64,000 nucleotides of DNA from Chloroflexi bacterium HGW-Chloroflexi-6 (GTDB taxonomy: Bacteria > Chloroflexota > Anaerolineae > Anaerolineales > Villigracilaceae), in NCBI GenBank assembly GCA_002840685.1, contig PHBU01000007.1, positions 124,001 through 188,000 of the forward strand, in the 5' to 3' direction. Under the pieces are notes generated by a model. That model was not told the origin of the DNA. It saw only the letters and a list, made by a program, of their open reading frames with translations, and ran no database searches. Shown here piece by piece: positions 26,869 through 37,500 of this stretch (within the stretch, counting starts at the first letter, position 1; the number at the start of each line of letters is the position of its first letter). The translations under genes were made by a program, and so were the position numbers.

Positions 26869-27740
26869 TGACACGCTTGCGGATTGGCGTCCTTTTTTCG
26901 CGCGTGCGGGTTGAAGAGAAGTGGATCTTCGCCGCTCTCGAAGCGCGCGGCATCGATTATGACCGGCTGGATGATAGAAAAATCCAGTTCAATCTGGATG
27001 ATCCTTCGCCCTGGCGGCAGTATGACGCCATTCTGGAGCGCAGCATCAGTTATACATCTGGCCTGAATGCCCTGCGGATCTTAAATGCCTGGGGCATCCC
27101 GACCGTCAACACGGCGCGGGTCTCCGAGACCTGCGGCGACAAGCTGGCGACGAGCGCGGCGCTGGCCCAGGCCGGCCTGCCCCAGCCTGAGACGCACATC
27201 GCTTTTTCGCCTGAAGCGGCGATTGAGACGATCGAAAAAATGGGGTATCCGGTTGTTCTCAAGCCGGTCGTCGGCTCGTGGGGCCGTTTGCTGGCCAAGA
27301 TCAACGACCGCGATGCCGCCGAAGCCGTGCTGGAACACAAGGACATGCTCGGCTCGGTGCAGCACTCGGTTTATTACATCCAGGAATACATCCGCAAGCC
27401 TGGGCGCGATATCCGCGCCTTTGTGGCCGGCGACCGGACCGTGACGGCGATCTATCGCCGCTCGGAGCACTGGATCACCAACACCGCCCGCGGCGGCGAA
27501 GGCGAGATCTGCCCCCTGACCCCTGAACTGGATGAGTTGTGCGTGCGCGCGGCCCAGGCCGTCGGCGGGGGCGTGCTGGCCGTGGACATACTCGAACACC
27601 CCGACCGGGGCTATCTGATCAACGAAATCAATCATACGATGGAGTTTCACTCACTGATGCCGACCACCGGCATCGACATCCCTGGCATGATTGTCGACTT
27701 CACCGCCGACGTGGCGCGAGGAAAGGTTACCGTCCTATGA
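26868..27740 (+). CDS. argX: Second LysX-type ligase, probably ArgX (glutamate-LysW ligase)
   Basis: 290 residues, ATP-grasp, paralogue of the protein at 17866. Shared motifs are [74 protein letters not shown] and [18 protein letters not shown]. The segment after EF differs from the lysine copy (HSLM versus RNSI), the place I recall as deciding aminoadipate versus glutamate. Its location in the argG/argH operon, next to lysW, supports ligation of glutamate for arginine synthesis. Dual specificity is possible. Confidence 0.8.
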   Translation: MTRLRIGVLFSRVRVEEKWIFAALEARGIDYDRLDDRKIQFNLDDPSPWRQYDAILERSISYTSGLNALRILNAWGIPTVNTARVSETCGDKLATSAALAQAGLPQPETHIAFSPEAAIETIEKMGYPVVLKPVVGSWGRLLAKINDRDAAEAVLEHKDMLGSVQHSVYYIQEYIRKPGRDIRAFVAGDRTVTAIYRRSEHWITNTARGGEGEICPLTPELDELCVRAAQAVGGGVLAVDILEHPDRGYLINEINHTMEFHSLMPTTGIDIPGMIVDFTADVARGKVTVL

Positions 27741-28771
27741 TCCGAGCAGGAATTATCGGCGGGTCGGGCTATGCGGGCGGGGAACTGATCCGCTTGTTGA
27801 ATGCCCACCCGCAAGTTGAAATCGTCTTTGCCACTTCACGCGCCAAAATGGGTGAATATATCTATCAATCACACCCCAACCTGCGCAAACAGATCAACCT
27901 GACCTTTGTTTCGCCTGAAGAGATCAGCGAGGTGGATGTTCTGTTCCTGGCCACGCCGCACGGACAAGCCCAGAAGGAAATTGAGAAGTATGCCGCGCTG
28001 GCCGGCAAGATCGTCGACCTTTCGGCAGATTTCCGCTTAAAAGACCCGGCGGCCTACAAAAAATGGTACGGCGAAGATCATAAAGCCCCCGAATGGCTGG
28101 GGAAATTCGTTTACGGCCTGCCCGAAATCCACCGCGAGGAACTTAAAACGGCAACCTATGCCAGCGGAGTTGGCTGCAATGCCACCGCCACCAACCTGGC
28201 GCTGCTGCCGCTGGTCAAGGCCGGGCTGATCGATCTGCAACAAAATATCTTTGTCGAGATTAAGGTCGGCTCTTCAGAGGGCGGCGCGGAGGGCAACCCC
28301 GGTTCACACCACCCCGAACGCAGCAATGTGATCCGCACTTTTTCGGCCTATGGGCATCGCCACACAGCCGAAGTGATCCAAGAGCTCGGGCTGGTCAATG
28401 CCACCTTGACGATGACCTCGGTCGACCTGGTGCGCGGCGCGCTGGCAACGGCGCATGCCTTCGTCAAGCCGGGTGTAACGCCCAAGGAACTCTGGAAAGC
28501 CTACCGCGCCCTGAGCAACGAAAACCCGTTTATCCGGGTTGTCAAAGAGCAGCGCGGAGTCTACCGCGTGCCTGAGCCGAAGATCCTGGCTGGCTCGAAT
28601 TACGCCGATATCAGCTTCGACCTCGACATGGACAACCACCACGTGGTTACCATCTGCGCCATCGACAACCTGATGAAGGGCGCAGCCGGTTCTGCCGTAC
28701 AGTGCATGAACCTGATGTTCGGCCTCGAGGAAACCCTCGGCCTGGAATTCTCCGGATTGCACCCCATCTAA
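27737..28771 (+). CDS. lysY: LysW-aminoadipate/glutamate semialdehyde dehydrogenase (LysY/ArgC)
   Basis: 344 residues from the ATG at 27737, overlapping the previous stop by 4 nt; the frame is open upstream but unsupported. It reduces the LysW-bound acyl phosphate to the semialdehyde with NADPH. The Rossmann start is [18 protein letters not shown]. The catalytic cysteine is in [19 protein letters not shown], and the family ending [16 protein letters not shown] is present. Only one copy is seen, so it probably acts on both LysW-linked substrates. Confidence 0.93.
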   Translation: MIRAGIIGGSGYAGGELIRLLNAHPQVEIVFATSRAKMGEYIYQSHPNLRKQINLTFVSPEEISEVDVLFLATPHGQAQKEIEKYAALAGKIVDLSADFRLKDPAAYKKWYGEDHKAPEWLGKFVYGLPEIHREELKTATYASGVGCNATATNLALLPLVKAGLIDLQQNIFVEIKVGSSEGGAEGNPGSHHPERSNVIRTFSAYGHRHTAEVIQELGLVNATLTMTSVDLVRGALATAHAFVKPGVTPKELWKAYRALSNENPFIRVVKEQRGVYRVPEPKILAGSNYADISFDLDMDNHHVVTICAIDNLMKGAAGSAVQCMNLMFGLEETLGLEFSGLHPI

Positions 28772-28881
28772 AATGCAGAATTAAGAATGCAGAGTGCAGA
28801 ATAAAACCATTTTTAATTTATGGTGATCTGTTTTTCTGCACTTTGCTTTTCATTCTTCATTCATCATTCTGCATTCTGAAT
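28772..28881. repeat. AATGCAGAATG-family hairpin repeat
   Basis: A ~110-bp hairpin: AATGCAGAATTAAGAATGCAG on the left (first 20 nt) mirrored by TTCATCATTCTGCATTCTG on the right. It separates lysY from lysZ. Confidence 0.7.
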
Positions 28882-28890
28882 TGAGATCTT

Positions 28891-29706
28891 ATGAATTCTT
28901 CCATAACTGTTGTAAAACTCGGCGGCACCGAGGGCGTGGATTTTTCTGCGATCTGTCAGGACGCTGCCAAACTACTCGCCGAAGGTCAGCGCCTGGTGCT
29001 GGTGCATGGCGGCTCGGCGGAGGCGAATGCCCTCGGCGAAGCGCTCGGCACCCCGCCCCATTTCATCACATCCCCTTCGGGCTATACCTCGCGCTACACC
29101 GACCGGGGCACGCTCGAAGTCTTTTGCATGGCGGTCAACGGCAAGGTCAATACCCTGCTGGTTGAGCAGCTCCAAAAGCTGGGCGTCAACGCCCTCGGCC
29201 TGAGCGGCCTGGACGGCAGGCTGCTGCTTGCCAACCGCAAGGAATCGATCCAGTCCATCGAGAACGGCAAGCGCAAGATCATCCGCGACGATTACACCGG
29301 CAAGATCGAATCGGTCAATGCCGGGCTGCTCAATCTGCTGCTGGATGCTGGTTACTTGCCGGTGGTTGCTCCGGTAGCGTGTAGTCAGAATGGTGAAGCT
29401 CTCAACGTTGATGCCGACCGCGCCGCTGCGATGGTGGCGGGTGCGCTCAAGGCTGAAGCCTTGTTGCTGCTGACAGCTGTTCCCGGTTTGATGCGCAAAT
29501 TCCCCGATGAAAGCACCCTGATCAAGAACCTGCCGCAGTCCAAGCTCGATGAAGCCATCCAGTTCGCCGAAGGCCGCATGAAGAAGAAAGTCCTCGGCGC
29601 GCAGGAAGCCCTGCAGGGCGGCGTCAAACGCGTCATCATCGCTGATGGCCGGGTCGCGAATCCCATCTCGAATGCGCTGGCGGGCAACGGGACCGTGATG
29701 GAGTAA
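28891..29706 (+). CDS. lysZ: LysW-aminoadipate/glutamate kinase (LysZ/ArgB)
   Basis: 271 residues of the amino-acid kinase family. It phosphorylates the side-chain carboxylate of the LysW-bound substrate. Motifs seen are VVKLGGTEG, LVLVHGGSAEANALGEALG, YTSRYTDRGTLEVF, NVDADRAAAMVAGAL (nucleotide site) and GRMKKKVLGAQEAL. The GxGGS-like loop and the SRYTD substrate motif differ from classical N-acetylglutamate kinases and match LysZ types. The gene order lysY-lysZ-lysJ-lysK matches the carrier pathway. Confidence 0.92.
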   Translation: MNSSITVVKLGGTEGVDFSAICQDAAKLLAEGQRLVLVHGGSAEANALGEALGTPPHFITSPSGYTSRYTDRGTLEVFCMAVNGKVNTLLVEQLQKLGVNALGLSGLDGRLLLANRKESIQSIENGKRKIIRDDYTGKIESVNAGLLNLLLDAGYLPVVAPVACSQNGEALNVDADRAAAMVAGALKAEALLLLTAVPGLMRKFPDESTLIKNLPQSKLDEAIQFAEGRMKKKVLGAQEALQGGVKRVIIADGRVANPISNALAGNGTVME

Positions 29707-29715
29707 ATTCACAAG

Positions 29716-29881
29716 TCCTGAGTGGAGGCCCTGAGTGAAACGAAGGGGCGCAGTCGAAGGACGCTTTTATTGAAAATAATTGTTTGCTAGTTAAACCGTC
29801 CTTCGACTGCGGGTCTCGATACAGGTTTCGCTGGCTTCGCCGCGAAACCTTACTCGACCCTCCGCTCAGGACTTGTCATTT
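29716..29881. repeat. CCTGAG...GTCGAAGGAC composite hairpin repeat
   Basis: The left arm (CCTGAGTGGAGGCCCTGAGT, then GCAGTCGAAGGACG) is mirrored by GTCCTTCGACTGCGGGTC and CCTCCGCTCAGGACTT on the right, with an extra inner hairpin GGTTTCGCTGG/CCGCGAAACC. About 165 bp; fills the lysZ-lysJ gap. Confidence 0.65.
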
Positions 29882-29893
29882 TTAGGAGTTTTT

Positions 29894-31063
29894 ATGAATA
29901 TCATTGAAATCGAATCCAAACACACCTCCGGCCTGTACGGCAAACAACCGATCATCTTTGTCCGCGGACAGGGCGCCTCGCTCTTTGACATCGACGGCAT
30001 CGAGTATATCGACTGTAACTCCGGGCACGGCGTTGCCAACCTCGGTCACGCCCACCCCAAAGTGGCTGCCGCGATCGCCGACCAGGCTACCAAGCTGATC
30101 ACCCTGTTCGAAACCTTCTACAACGACCAGCGCGCCGCCCTGATGGACAAAATGGGCAACCTCGTGCCGGGCCTCGACCGGGTCTTCTTCTGCAACTCCG
30201 GCACCGAGTCGAACGAAGCCGCCATCAAATTTGCGCGGCTCTCCACCGGGCGCAGCCAGATCGTGGCCGCCATGCGCGGCTTCCACGGCCGCACCCTGGG
30301 TGCGCTTTCGGCCACCCACAACAAAAAATACCGCGAAGGCTTCGAGCCGCTCGTGCCGGGCTTCAGCCACGTTCCGTTTAACAACATCGAAGCCCTCGAA
30401 AAGGCCATCACCGAGGAAACCGCCGCTTTCCTGGTTGAAGTTGTCCAGGGCGAGGGCGGCGTTTACCCGGCGGATGTGGCCTACATGCAGGCCGCCCGCC
30501 GGATCTGTGACGAAAAGGGTGCTTTGCTGATCGTGGATGAAGTCCAGAGCGGATTCGGACGCACCGGCAAGCTGTTCGCCGTTCAACATACCGGAGTCCA
30601 GCCTGATATGTTGTGCTGCGCGAAGTCGCTGGCGGGCGGGGTGCCGATGGGCGCGGTTTTGTTTGCGCCGACGGTCAAAAACCTGGCCCCCGGCGCGCAC
30701 GGCTCGACCTTTGGCGGCAATCCGCTCTCGTGCGCCGCTGCCGTCGCCGCGCTGACCGCCATGGAGGAGGAAGACCTGCCCGGTCAGGCCGCCGCCAAGG
30801 GCGAATATTTAATGAAGAAACTACGCGAACTCGATGCCCCCCTGATCCGCGAAGTGCGCGGACTGGGCCTGATGATCGGGATCGAATTGAAGCAAAAAGT
30901 CATGCCCTACATCCGCGCTCTGCAAGATAAGAAAATCCTGGCCCTGAACGCCGGGCTGACCACCATTCGCTTGCTGCCGCCGCTGGTCATCACTTACGAA
31001 CAACTCGACCGGGTGGTCGAGGCGATTGGCGAGGTGCTCAACAATGACAGCGCCGCTGAGTAG
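29894..31063 (+). CDS. lysJ: LysW-lysine/ornithine aminotransferase (LysJ/ArgD)
   Basis: 389 residues from the ATG at 29894, preceded by AGGAG. It is a class III PLP aminotransferase that converts LysW-bound semialdehyde to LysW-lysine or LysW-ornithine. Family landmarks are FCNSGTESNEAAIKFAR, GFHGRTLGALSAT, LLIVDEVQSGFGRTGKLFA, the PLP lysine in CAKSLAGGVPMGA and HGSTFGGNPLSCAAA. Only one copy occurs in the window, so it is probably bifunctional. It overlaps lysK by 20 nt. Confidence 0.93.
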   Translation: MNIIEIESKHTSGLYGKQPIIFVRGQGASLFDIDGIEYIDCNSGHGVANLGHAHPKVAAAIADQATKLITLFETFYNDQRAALMDKMGNLVPGLDRVFFCNSGTESNEAAIKFARLSTGRSQIVAAMRGFHGRTLGALSATHNKKYREGFEPLVPGFSHVPFNNIEALEKAITEETAAFLVEVVQGEGGVYPADVAYMQAARRICDEKGALLIVDEVQSGFGRTGKLFAVQHTGVQPDMLCCAKSLAGGVPMGAVLFAPTVKNLAPGAHGSTFGGNPLSCAAAVAALTAMEEEDLPGQAAAKGEYLMKKLRELDAPLIREVRGLGLMIGIELKQKVMPYIRALQDKKILALNAGLTTIRLLPPLVITYEQLDRVVEAIGEVLNNDSAAE

Positions 31064-32120
31064 CGTCCCGGAAACCCTGCTCGGGCTGGTGACGCATTTC
31101 AGCCCCTCCGGCGCAGAACGTGCGGCGGTGGACTGGCTCGTGGAGCGTATGCACTCCCTTGGCGCAGGCAAAGCCTTCCGCGACGAGGCGGGCAACGCTG
31201 TTGGTTTATGGGGCAGCGGTCCGAAGCAAATCATCCTGCTCGGGCACATCGACACCGTTCCCGGCCAGATCGAACTGCGCGTCGAAGATGGGAAATTCTA
31301 CGGGCGCGGCTCGGTCGACGCCAAGGGTCCGCTGGCCTGTTTCGTCGATGGCGCGGCTTCGGTTGGGTTGGTCGAGGGCTGGCAAATTGTGGTGATCGGG
31401 GCGGTTGGCGAGGAAACCGATTCAGACGGGGCGCGTTTTTTGGTGGATAAATATCGCCCGGACTTCCTGGTGGTTGGCGAACCCAACCGCTGGGACAGGA
31501 TGGCGCTTGGCTACAAGGGTTCGGCCTGGGCGAATGTCACCGTCCGCGCCGAACAGTTCCATACTGCCCATGCCGGGGCCTCGGCATGCGAAACGGCCGT
31601 CGAAACCTGGCTGGCGGTCAAGGCTTTTGGCGATTCCTTCAATCAAGGCCGCCAGAAGGTTTTTGACCAGCTTTTGCTCAGTTTGCGCGGCATGGACTCG
31701 GGCAGCGACGGCCTGGAGCAGTGGGCGCGCCTGAGCATCGGTGCGCGTCTGCCGGTCGACCTGCCCCCGCATGCCTGGTACGAGAAGTTAAACGAGACCC
31801 TAAAGGTTTCTGAAACCTTCAGGGTCTTGGTCGAGCCGGTCGGATACCCGATCCCGGCCTGGGCCTGCGAGAAAAATTCAGCCCTGGTGCGCGCTTTCCT
31901 GAACGGGATCCGCGCCACGGGCGGCACACCCGGATTCGTCTACAAAACCGGAACCGCCGATCTGAACATCGTCGCCCCGGTCTGGCAGTGCCCGGCCCTG
32001 GTCTACGGCCCCGGCGACTCGGCTCTCGACCACACGCCGAACGAGCATATTGATCTGGCGGAGTACGCGAAAGCGGTGGGGGTCCTGGCGGCTGCGCTGA
32101 AACATCTTACACAGACCTGA
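31044..32120 (+). CDS. lysK: LysW-lysine/ornithine hydrolase (LysK)
   Basis: 358 residues from the ATG at 31044 (MTAPLSSVP), with GAGG upstream. An M20-type metallopeptidase that releases lysine or ornithine from LysW. Metal and catalytic residues are in LLGHIDTVPG, GRGSVDAKGPLACF and GAVGEETDSDGARFL. Two oddities are visible: a 33-bp perfect-looking palindrome lies in frame within the gene (31795-31827), and the final codons and stop (TQT-stop) lie within a REP sequence. Confidence 0.92.
   Translation: MTAPLSSVPETLLGLVTHFSPSGAERAAVDWLVERMHSLGAGKAFRDEAGNAVGLWGSGPKQIILLGHIDTVPGQIELRVEDGKFYGRGSVDAKGPLACFVDGAASVGLVEGWQIVVIGAVGEETDSDGARFLVDKYRPDFLVVGEPNRWDRMALGYKGSAWANVTVRAEQFHTAHAGASACETAVETWLAVKAFGDSFNQGRQKVFDQLLLSLRGMDSGSDGLEQWARLSIGARLPVDLPPHAWYEKLNETLKVSETFRVLVEPVGYPIPAWACEKNSALVRAFLNGIRATGGTPGFVYKTGTADLNIVAPVWQCPALVYGPGDSALDHTPNEHIDLAEYAKAVGVLAAALKHLTQT
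31795..31827. repeat. 33-bp palindrome inside lysK
   Basis: AGACCCTAAAGGTTTC is followed by GAAACCTTCAGGGTCT, two arms with one mismatched position and a 1-nt centre. It encodes ETLKVSETFRVL in frame. It shares the AGACC...GGTCT ends of the REPIN family but is a single, shorter unit. Confidence 0.7.
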
Positions 32121-32207
32121 CAGGTCTCATTAGAACTCAGTCCGTCACAACCCTTGCGTAGGCGTGAGCTTTGGTACTCAAGGGTTCTCCGGAGACCTGT
32201 CAGGTCT
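32113..32207. repeat. REPIN-like doublet left of the transposase
   Basis: AGACCTGACAGGTCT (32113-32127) and AGACCTGTCAGGTCT (32193-32207) bound 95 bp. An inner hairpin AACCCTTG/CAAGGGTT lies between. The left unit contains the stop codon of lysK and the right unit touches the last base of the transposase gene. Confidence 0.85.
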
Positions 32208-32785
32208 TAATCTTCATCATCCCAATCTTCCAACGGCTGAATTTCCTGATGGATGCGGATGAAATCATCCTGGCTTCCAAACAAATCCATCATTCTGTTT
32301 CTCTGCAAACGAGTTGGGGCGTTCGAAATCAAGTGGGGATAGGATGAATAATCCCAATCACGAAAATCTTCGATAAATTTGTGCTTTTGTGGGTTTTGGT
32401 GGATGTAGACTACGAGTCGGATAAGGTAGTTTTCACTGTCTACCGGAATTCTCTTGAAAGGGCGCTCAAATAATGCGCCGGTTCTGCCTGTTGCGAGATT
32501 GACCCCACGCGCATAGGCATTGAAGAAATTGGAAAAATACTGGCTGGGCTCTTTGATGTTTTGATCGGGCAGCTCTTCGCGGTTCCTGATAAAAACCAAC
32601 GCATGAAAGTGATTCCTCAGCAGACAATACGCCCATGTTTCTGCTATCAATGAAGTGTGTTTCCACCATAATTCCATGAAATAGGCATAGTTGCGCGGCT
32701 GGAAAAATATATTTTCGCGGTTGTTGCCGCGATTATAGATATGGAAGAATGTTCCAAGCGTAACGGGAATGATGTCTGTGGGCAT
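32207..32785 (-). CDS. REP-associated tyrosine transposase (RAYT, IS200-like Y1 family)
   Basis: 192 residues. The HUH motif reads NHFHALVFI (~residues 58-66) and the likely nucleophile tyrosine is in VVYIHQNPQKH. The N-terminus FFHIYNRGNNRENIF is typical of TnpA_REP proteins. Such enzymes nick and rejoin short palindromic REP sequences rather than carrying a full insertion sequence. REP doublets lie directly on both sides, and a third copy is at 23230, so this enzyme probably spread them. The gene appears intact. Confidence 0.92.
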   Translation of the reverse strand: MPTDIIPVTLGTFFHIYNRGNNRENIFFQPRNYAYFMELWWKHTSLIAETWAYCLLRNHFHALVFIRNREELPDQNIKEPSQYFSNFFNAYARGVNLATGRTGALFERPFKRIPVDSENYLIRLVVYIHQNPQKHKFIEDFRDWDYSSYPHLISNAPTRLQRNRMMDLFGSQDDFIRIHQEIQPLEDWDDED

Positions 32786-32795
32786 TTTACACCAG

Positions 32796-32891
32796 AGACC
32801 TGACAGATCTTATAAGGCGCTTGGCTTACCATGACCATTGCGCGGTCATAAGCGCTTTTGCGCAAGGCTTTCCCTGAGACCTGTCAGGTCT
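32796..32891. repeat. REPIN-like doublet right of the transposase
   Basis: AGACCTGACAGATCT (32796-32810) and AGACCTGTCAGGTCT (32877-32891) bound 96 bp, with an inner GCGCTT/AGCGC hairpin. It ends 13 bp before the gltD stop. Confidence 0.85.
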
Positions 32892-32904
32892 TAAAAATCC
32901 CATA

Positions 32905-34413
32905 CTACGGCAACACCGTACTCCCCATCAAGAACCGGTCGCATTCGCGCGCGGCCCCGCGGCCTTCGTTGATTGCCCAGACCACCAGGCTTTGTCCGCG
33001 GCGCATGTCGCCGGCGGCGAAGACTCCCGGCAGGCTGGTGGCAAATTTGCCGTGCTCGGCTTTGGCGTTGCCGCGTTCGTCACGCTCGACCTTCAATTTG
33101 CCCAGGACGGTCTCTTCGGGGCCGAGGAAGCCCATCGCCAGCAGCACGAGTTGGGCCGGGTGGACCTGTTCCGTACCGGGGATTTCGCGCGGGCTGAAGC
33201 GGCCGTTCTCGTTGACCCACTCGACCTGCACGGTGTGGACTTCCTTGACATTGCCCGCCTCGTCGCCAACAAAACGCTTGGCGGTGACGGTGTATTGGCG
33301 TGGGTCGGCCCCGTACAGAGCCTTGTATTCTTCCTGGCCGTAATCCAGCTTGTAGACCTTGGGCCACTCCGGCCAGGGATTGTCCGCGGCGCGGCTGTCG
33401 GGCGGTTGGGACAGGATTTCGAGCTGGACCAGGCTGCTGCAGCCGTGCCGCAGGGAGGTGCCGACACAGTCGGTGCCGGTGTCGCCGCCGCCGATCACGA
33501 TCACATACTTGCCCTCGGCGCTGATGAACTCGCCGTAGCCCGAGCGCTGTTCCCAGCCGACTTTGGGCGTGCTGCCGTTGAGCAGGTGACGGGTGTTGCC
33601 CTGCAAAAATTCCATCGCAAAGTGGATGCCTTTCAGCTCGCGGCCTTCGATCGGCAGGTCGCGCGGCTGGGTCGCCCCGCCGCACAGGACGACCGCATCG
33701 AAATCATCGCGCAACTCCTCGGCCGGTTTGTCCTTGCCGATCTCGACCCCGGTTACGAAGGTCACGCCCTCGGCTGCGAGCAGATCCACCCGGCGCTGGA
33801 CGATCTTCTTATCCAGTTTCATGTTCGGGATGCCGTAGGTCAGCAGTCCGCCGATGCGGTTGGCGCGTTCGTAGACCGTCACCAGGTGACCGGCGCGGTT
33901 CAACTGCGCAGCGGCGGCCAATCCCGCCGGGCCGGAGCCGACCACAGCCACCTTTTTGCCGCTGCGGAAGGGCGGCGGCTCGGGCACGATCCAGCCTTCT
34001 TCGAAGCCCTTGTCGACGATGGCGCATTCGATACTCTTGATGCTGACCGGGTCACCCATGCGGCCGGCGGTACACGACCCCTCGCACGGCGCGGGGCAGA
34101 CCCGCCCGGTGAATTCGGGGAAGTTGTTGGTCTTGTGAAGGCGTTCGAGGGCCAGCCGCCAGTGTCCGCGGTAGACCAGGTCGTTCCATTCGGGGATCAG
34201 GTTATTGACCGGGCAGCCCGCCGCCATGCCGCTGATCAGCGCGCCGGTGTGGCAGAACGGGATGCCGCAATCCATGCAGCGCGCGCCCTGGGTTTGCAGT
34301 TTCTCATCCAGCACGGGCAGGTGGAACTCGTTCCAATCTTTGATGCGCTCCTGTGGGGCGCGGTCGGGGGGATTTTCCCGCTGGTATTCCATAAAACCGG
34401 TTGGTTTTGCCAT
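32905..34413 (-). CDS. gltD: Glutamate synthase small subunit
   Basis: 502 residues. It is the FAD/NADPH-binding beta subunit that passes electrons to GltB. N-terminal Fe-S cysteines appear in [22 protein letters not shown] and CPAPCEGSC. The FAD-binding motif is [17 protein letters not shown] (~residue 150) and the NADPH-binding motif is [13 protein letters not shown] (~300). It lies downstream of gltB in the same direction, separated by a hairpin repeat. Confidence 0.96.
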   Translation of the reverse strand: MAKPTGFMEYQRENPPDRAPQERIKDWNEFHLPVLDEKLQTQGARCMDCGIPFCHTGALISGMAAGCPVNNLIPEWNDLVYRGHWRLALERLHKTNNFPEFTGRVCPAPCEGSCTAGRMGDPVSIKSIECAIVDKGFEEGWIVPEPPPFRSGKKVAVVGSGPAGLAAAAQLNRAGHLVTVYERANRIGGLLTYGIPNMKLDKKIVQRRVDLLAAEGVTFVTGVEIGKDKPAEELRDDFDAVVLCGGATQPRDLPIEGRELKGIHFAMEFLQGNTRHLLNGSTPKVGWEQRSGYGEFISAEGKYVIVIGGGDTGTDCVGTSLRHGCSSLVQLEILSQPPDSRAADNPWPEWPKVYKLDYGQEEYKALYGADPRQYTVTAKRFVGDEAGNVKEVHTVQVEWVNENGRFSPREIPGTEQVHPAQLVLLAMGFLGPEETVLGKLKVERDERGNAKAEHGKFATSLPGVFAAGDMRRGQSLVVWAINEGRGAARECDRFLMGSTVLP

Positions 34414-34435
34414 AATCGTTCTCCTATTTCATTGC

Positions 34436-34582
34436 GAGGCTGGTGGTTGAGTAGGGCGAGTGCTTTTTCTCGCCCGTATCGAAACCCCAGCCCGAAGCAA
34501 TCTCCCGTTAAGTGGTTGAATCCTACCGTAGCAGCTTACCGCTTAAACGGAGATTGCTTCGCTGGGAACCGCTCGCAATGAC
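34436..34582. repeat. ATTGCGAGG...CGCAATGAC hairpin repeat in the gltB-gltD gap
   Basis: ATTGCGAGGCTGG and GAAGCAATCTCCCGTT on the left are mirrored by AACGGAGATTGCTTCGCTGG and CGCTCGCAATGAC on the right. About 147 bp, with an inner stem GGGCGAG/CTCGCCC. Confidence 0.7.
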
Positions 34583-34585
34583 ATG

Positions 34586-37500
34586 CTAATTGCCGCTCAC
34601 GCGCGCAACATCGTTTTTATTCATCTCGAACGCCGCCATAACGGCGGCCTCGCCGCTCAACCCGGCCGCTTCGACTTCCTGGAAGGCCAGCAGGGCGCGT
34701 TTGTAATCCTTGGGCATGACCTTGACAAAGCGTGGCGCGAGGGTCTTCCAATTTTTGAGCACGCGCTGGCCCAGCTCACTGCCGGTCAGGGTTACATGAC
34801 AGTCGATCAGCGCCTGCAACTCGGCCAATTCTTCGAGCGACTCGACTCTGTCCAGGTCGACCATTTCTTTGTTGCAATTTTCGGGGAACTGGCCTTTTTC
34901 ATCGAGCACGTAAGCGATGCCGCCAGACATGCCCGCCGCGAAATTGCGGCCGGTTTTGCCCAGCACCACCACGCGTCCGCCGGTCATGTACTCGCAGCCG
35001 TGGTCGCCCAGACCCTCGACCACCGCCGTCGCGCCGCTGTTGCGGACTGCGAAGCGCTCTCCAGCCACGCCGCGGATGTAGGCCTGGCCGCTGGTTGCGC
35101 CGTACAGGGCCACATTGCCGATGATGATGTTTTCCTCGGCCACAAAGGTCGAGCCATGCGGCGGATAAACGATGATTTTTCCGCCCGAAAGGCCTTTGCC
35201 AACGTAATCGTTAGAATCGCCCTCCAGCTCAAGCGTGATGCCGCTCGGAACGAACGCCCCGAAGCTTTGTCCCGCTGAGCCTTGCAGGTGCAGGCGGATG
35301 GTGTCTTCCGGCAAACCGGCTGCCCCGTAACGGCGGGTGACTTCGCTGCCGAGCATCGTCCCGACCACGCGGTTGACGTTGTGGATCGGCAGGGTGACGT
35401 TGACCGGCTGGCCTTTTTCGAGCGCCGGGCGGCAGATGTCGAGCAGGATGCGTTTGTCGAGGGTCTTCTCCAAGCCATGTTCCTGCTTAACCTGGCAGGT
35501 GTTGCGGCCTTCTTCGGCCTCGTCCGGGCGATAGAGAATCTCGGACAGGTCCAGCCCTTTGGCTTTCCAGTGATTGACTGCGCGGCGGACTTCCAGCCTG
35601 TCGGAGCGCCCGACCATCTCTTCGATGGTCCGGAAGCCCAACTCGGCCATGATCTCGCGCACTTCCTGGGCGATGAAACGCATAAAGTTGACCACAAACT
35701 GCGGGTCGCCGTCGAAATTCTTGCGTAGTTCCGGGTTCTGGGTGGCGATGCCGGTCGGGCAGGTGTCCAGGTGGCAGACGCGCATCATCACGCAGCCGAG
35801 AGTCACCAGCGGGGCGGTGGCGAAGCCGAACTCCTCCGCGCCGAGCAGGGCCGCAATGACGACATCCCGCCCGGTCTTGAGCTGGCCGTCCGTCTCGACG
35901 ACGATCCGGTTGCGCAGGTCGTTCAGCACCAGCGTCTGGTGGGTTTCGGCCAGCCCCAATTCCCAGGGCAGGCCGGCATATTTGATACTGCTGACGGGTG
36001 ATGCGCCCGTGCCGCCATCGTGGCCGCTGATCAGGACCACATCCGCGTGGGCCTTGGCAACGCCCGCTGCGACAGTTCCCACACCGACTTCCGAGACTAG
36101 CTTGACGCTGATCCGGGCGGCAGGGTTGGCGTTCTTCAGGTCGTGGATTAGTTCGGCCAGGTCTTCGATCGAGTAAATATCATGATGCGGCGGGGGTGAG
36201 ATCAGCCCCACGCCGGGCGTCGAGTGGCGCACTTTGGCCACCCACGGGTAAACCTTGCGCCCCGGAAGCTGACCGCCTTCGCCGGGCTTTGCGCCCTGGG
36301 CCATCTTGATCTGGATTTCTTTGGCATTGACCAGATATTCGCTGGTCACACCGAAGCGTGCCGAAGCGACCTGTTTGATGGCGCTGTTGCGCGAATCTCC
36401 ATTTTCATCGGGGGTGTAGCGGGCTGAGTCTTCGCCGCCCTCGCCGGTGTTGCTCTTGCCGCCGAGACGGTTCATGGCGATCGCCAGGGCTTCGTGCGCT
36501 TCCTGGCTGATCGAGCCGAAGCTCATTGCGCCGGTCTTGAAGCGCCGGCAAATCTCCTCGACTGATTCGACTTCTTCGATCACGATTGGCTCACGGGTGG
36601 GTTTTAGTTCGAATAGCCCGCGCAGGGTTCCCAGCTTTTCGGTCTGGTTGTTGATGATCTGGCTGTACTGCTTGAACAGCCCGTAATTATTGCTGCGGGT
36701 CGATTTTTGCAAAGCGTGCACGGCCTGCGGGGTGAACATGTGATGCTCGCCCTCGCTGCGCCACTGGTACTCACCGCTGGTCGGCAGGGTGTGCCCGTTG
36801 ACCGAGCGATCGGGAAACCCGGATTTGTGGCGCATACCGGCTTCCTGGGCGATGATATCCAGGTCGATGCCGCCGATGCGCGAGGGGGTCCAGGTGAAAT
36901 ATTTGTCGATCACGCTCTGGTGCACGCCGAGCGCCTCGAAGATCTGCGCCCCGCAATAGCTCTGGATGGTCGAAATGCCCATTTTCGACATGGTCTTGAC
37001 CACGCCCTTGATGGCGGCTTTCACGTAGTTCTGGGCGGCCTTTTCGCGGCTGATGCCGGTCAGGATGTTTTGCGCGATCAGATCGTCGATGGCTTCGTAG
37101 GCCAGGTAGGGGTTGATGACCGTTGCGCCGTAGCCGATCAGCGCGGCGAAGTGATGCACCTCGCGCGGTTCGCCGCTTTCGATGATCAGGCCAACCTGGG
37201 TGCGCGTGCCCTGCCTGACGAGGTGATGATGCAGACCGGCCACTGCCAGCAGCGCGGGAATCGGCGCATGCTCGCGGTCGACGCCCCGGTCAGAGAGAAC
37301 CAGCAGGTTGACGCCGCGCACGATCGCCGCATCCGCTGCTGCGAAGAGTTCATCCAGCGCCCGCTCCAGCCCTGCTCCGCCCGACCCGGCCCGGAACAGG
37401 ATTGGCAGGCAGGCGCTCATAAAGCCGGGAATCTTCGAGTGGCGCAGCTGGGCCAGTTCCTCGTTGGTCAGGATCGGGTAATCGAGCCGGATCTGGTGAC

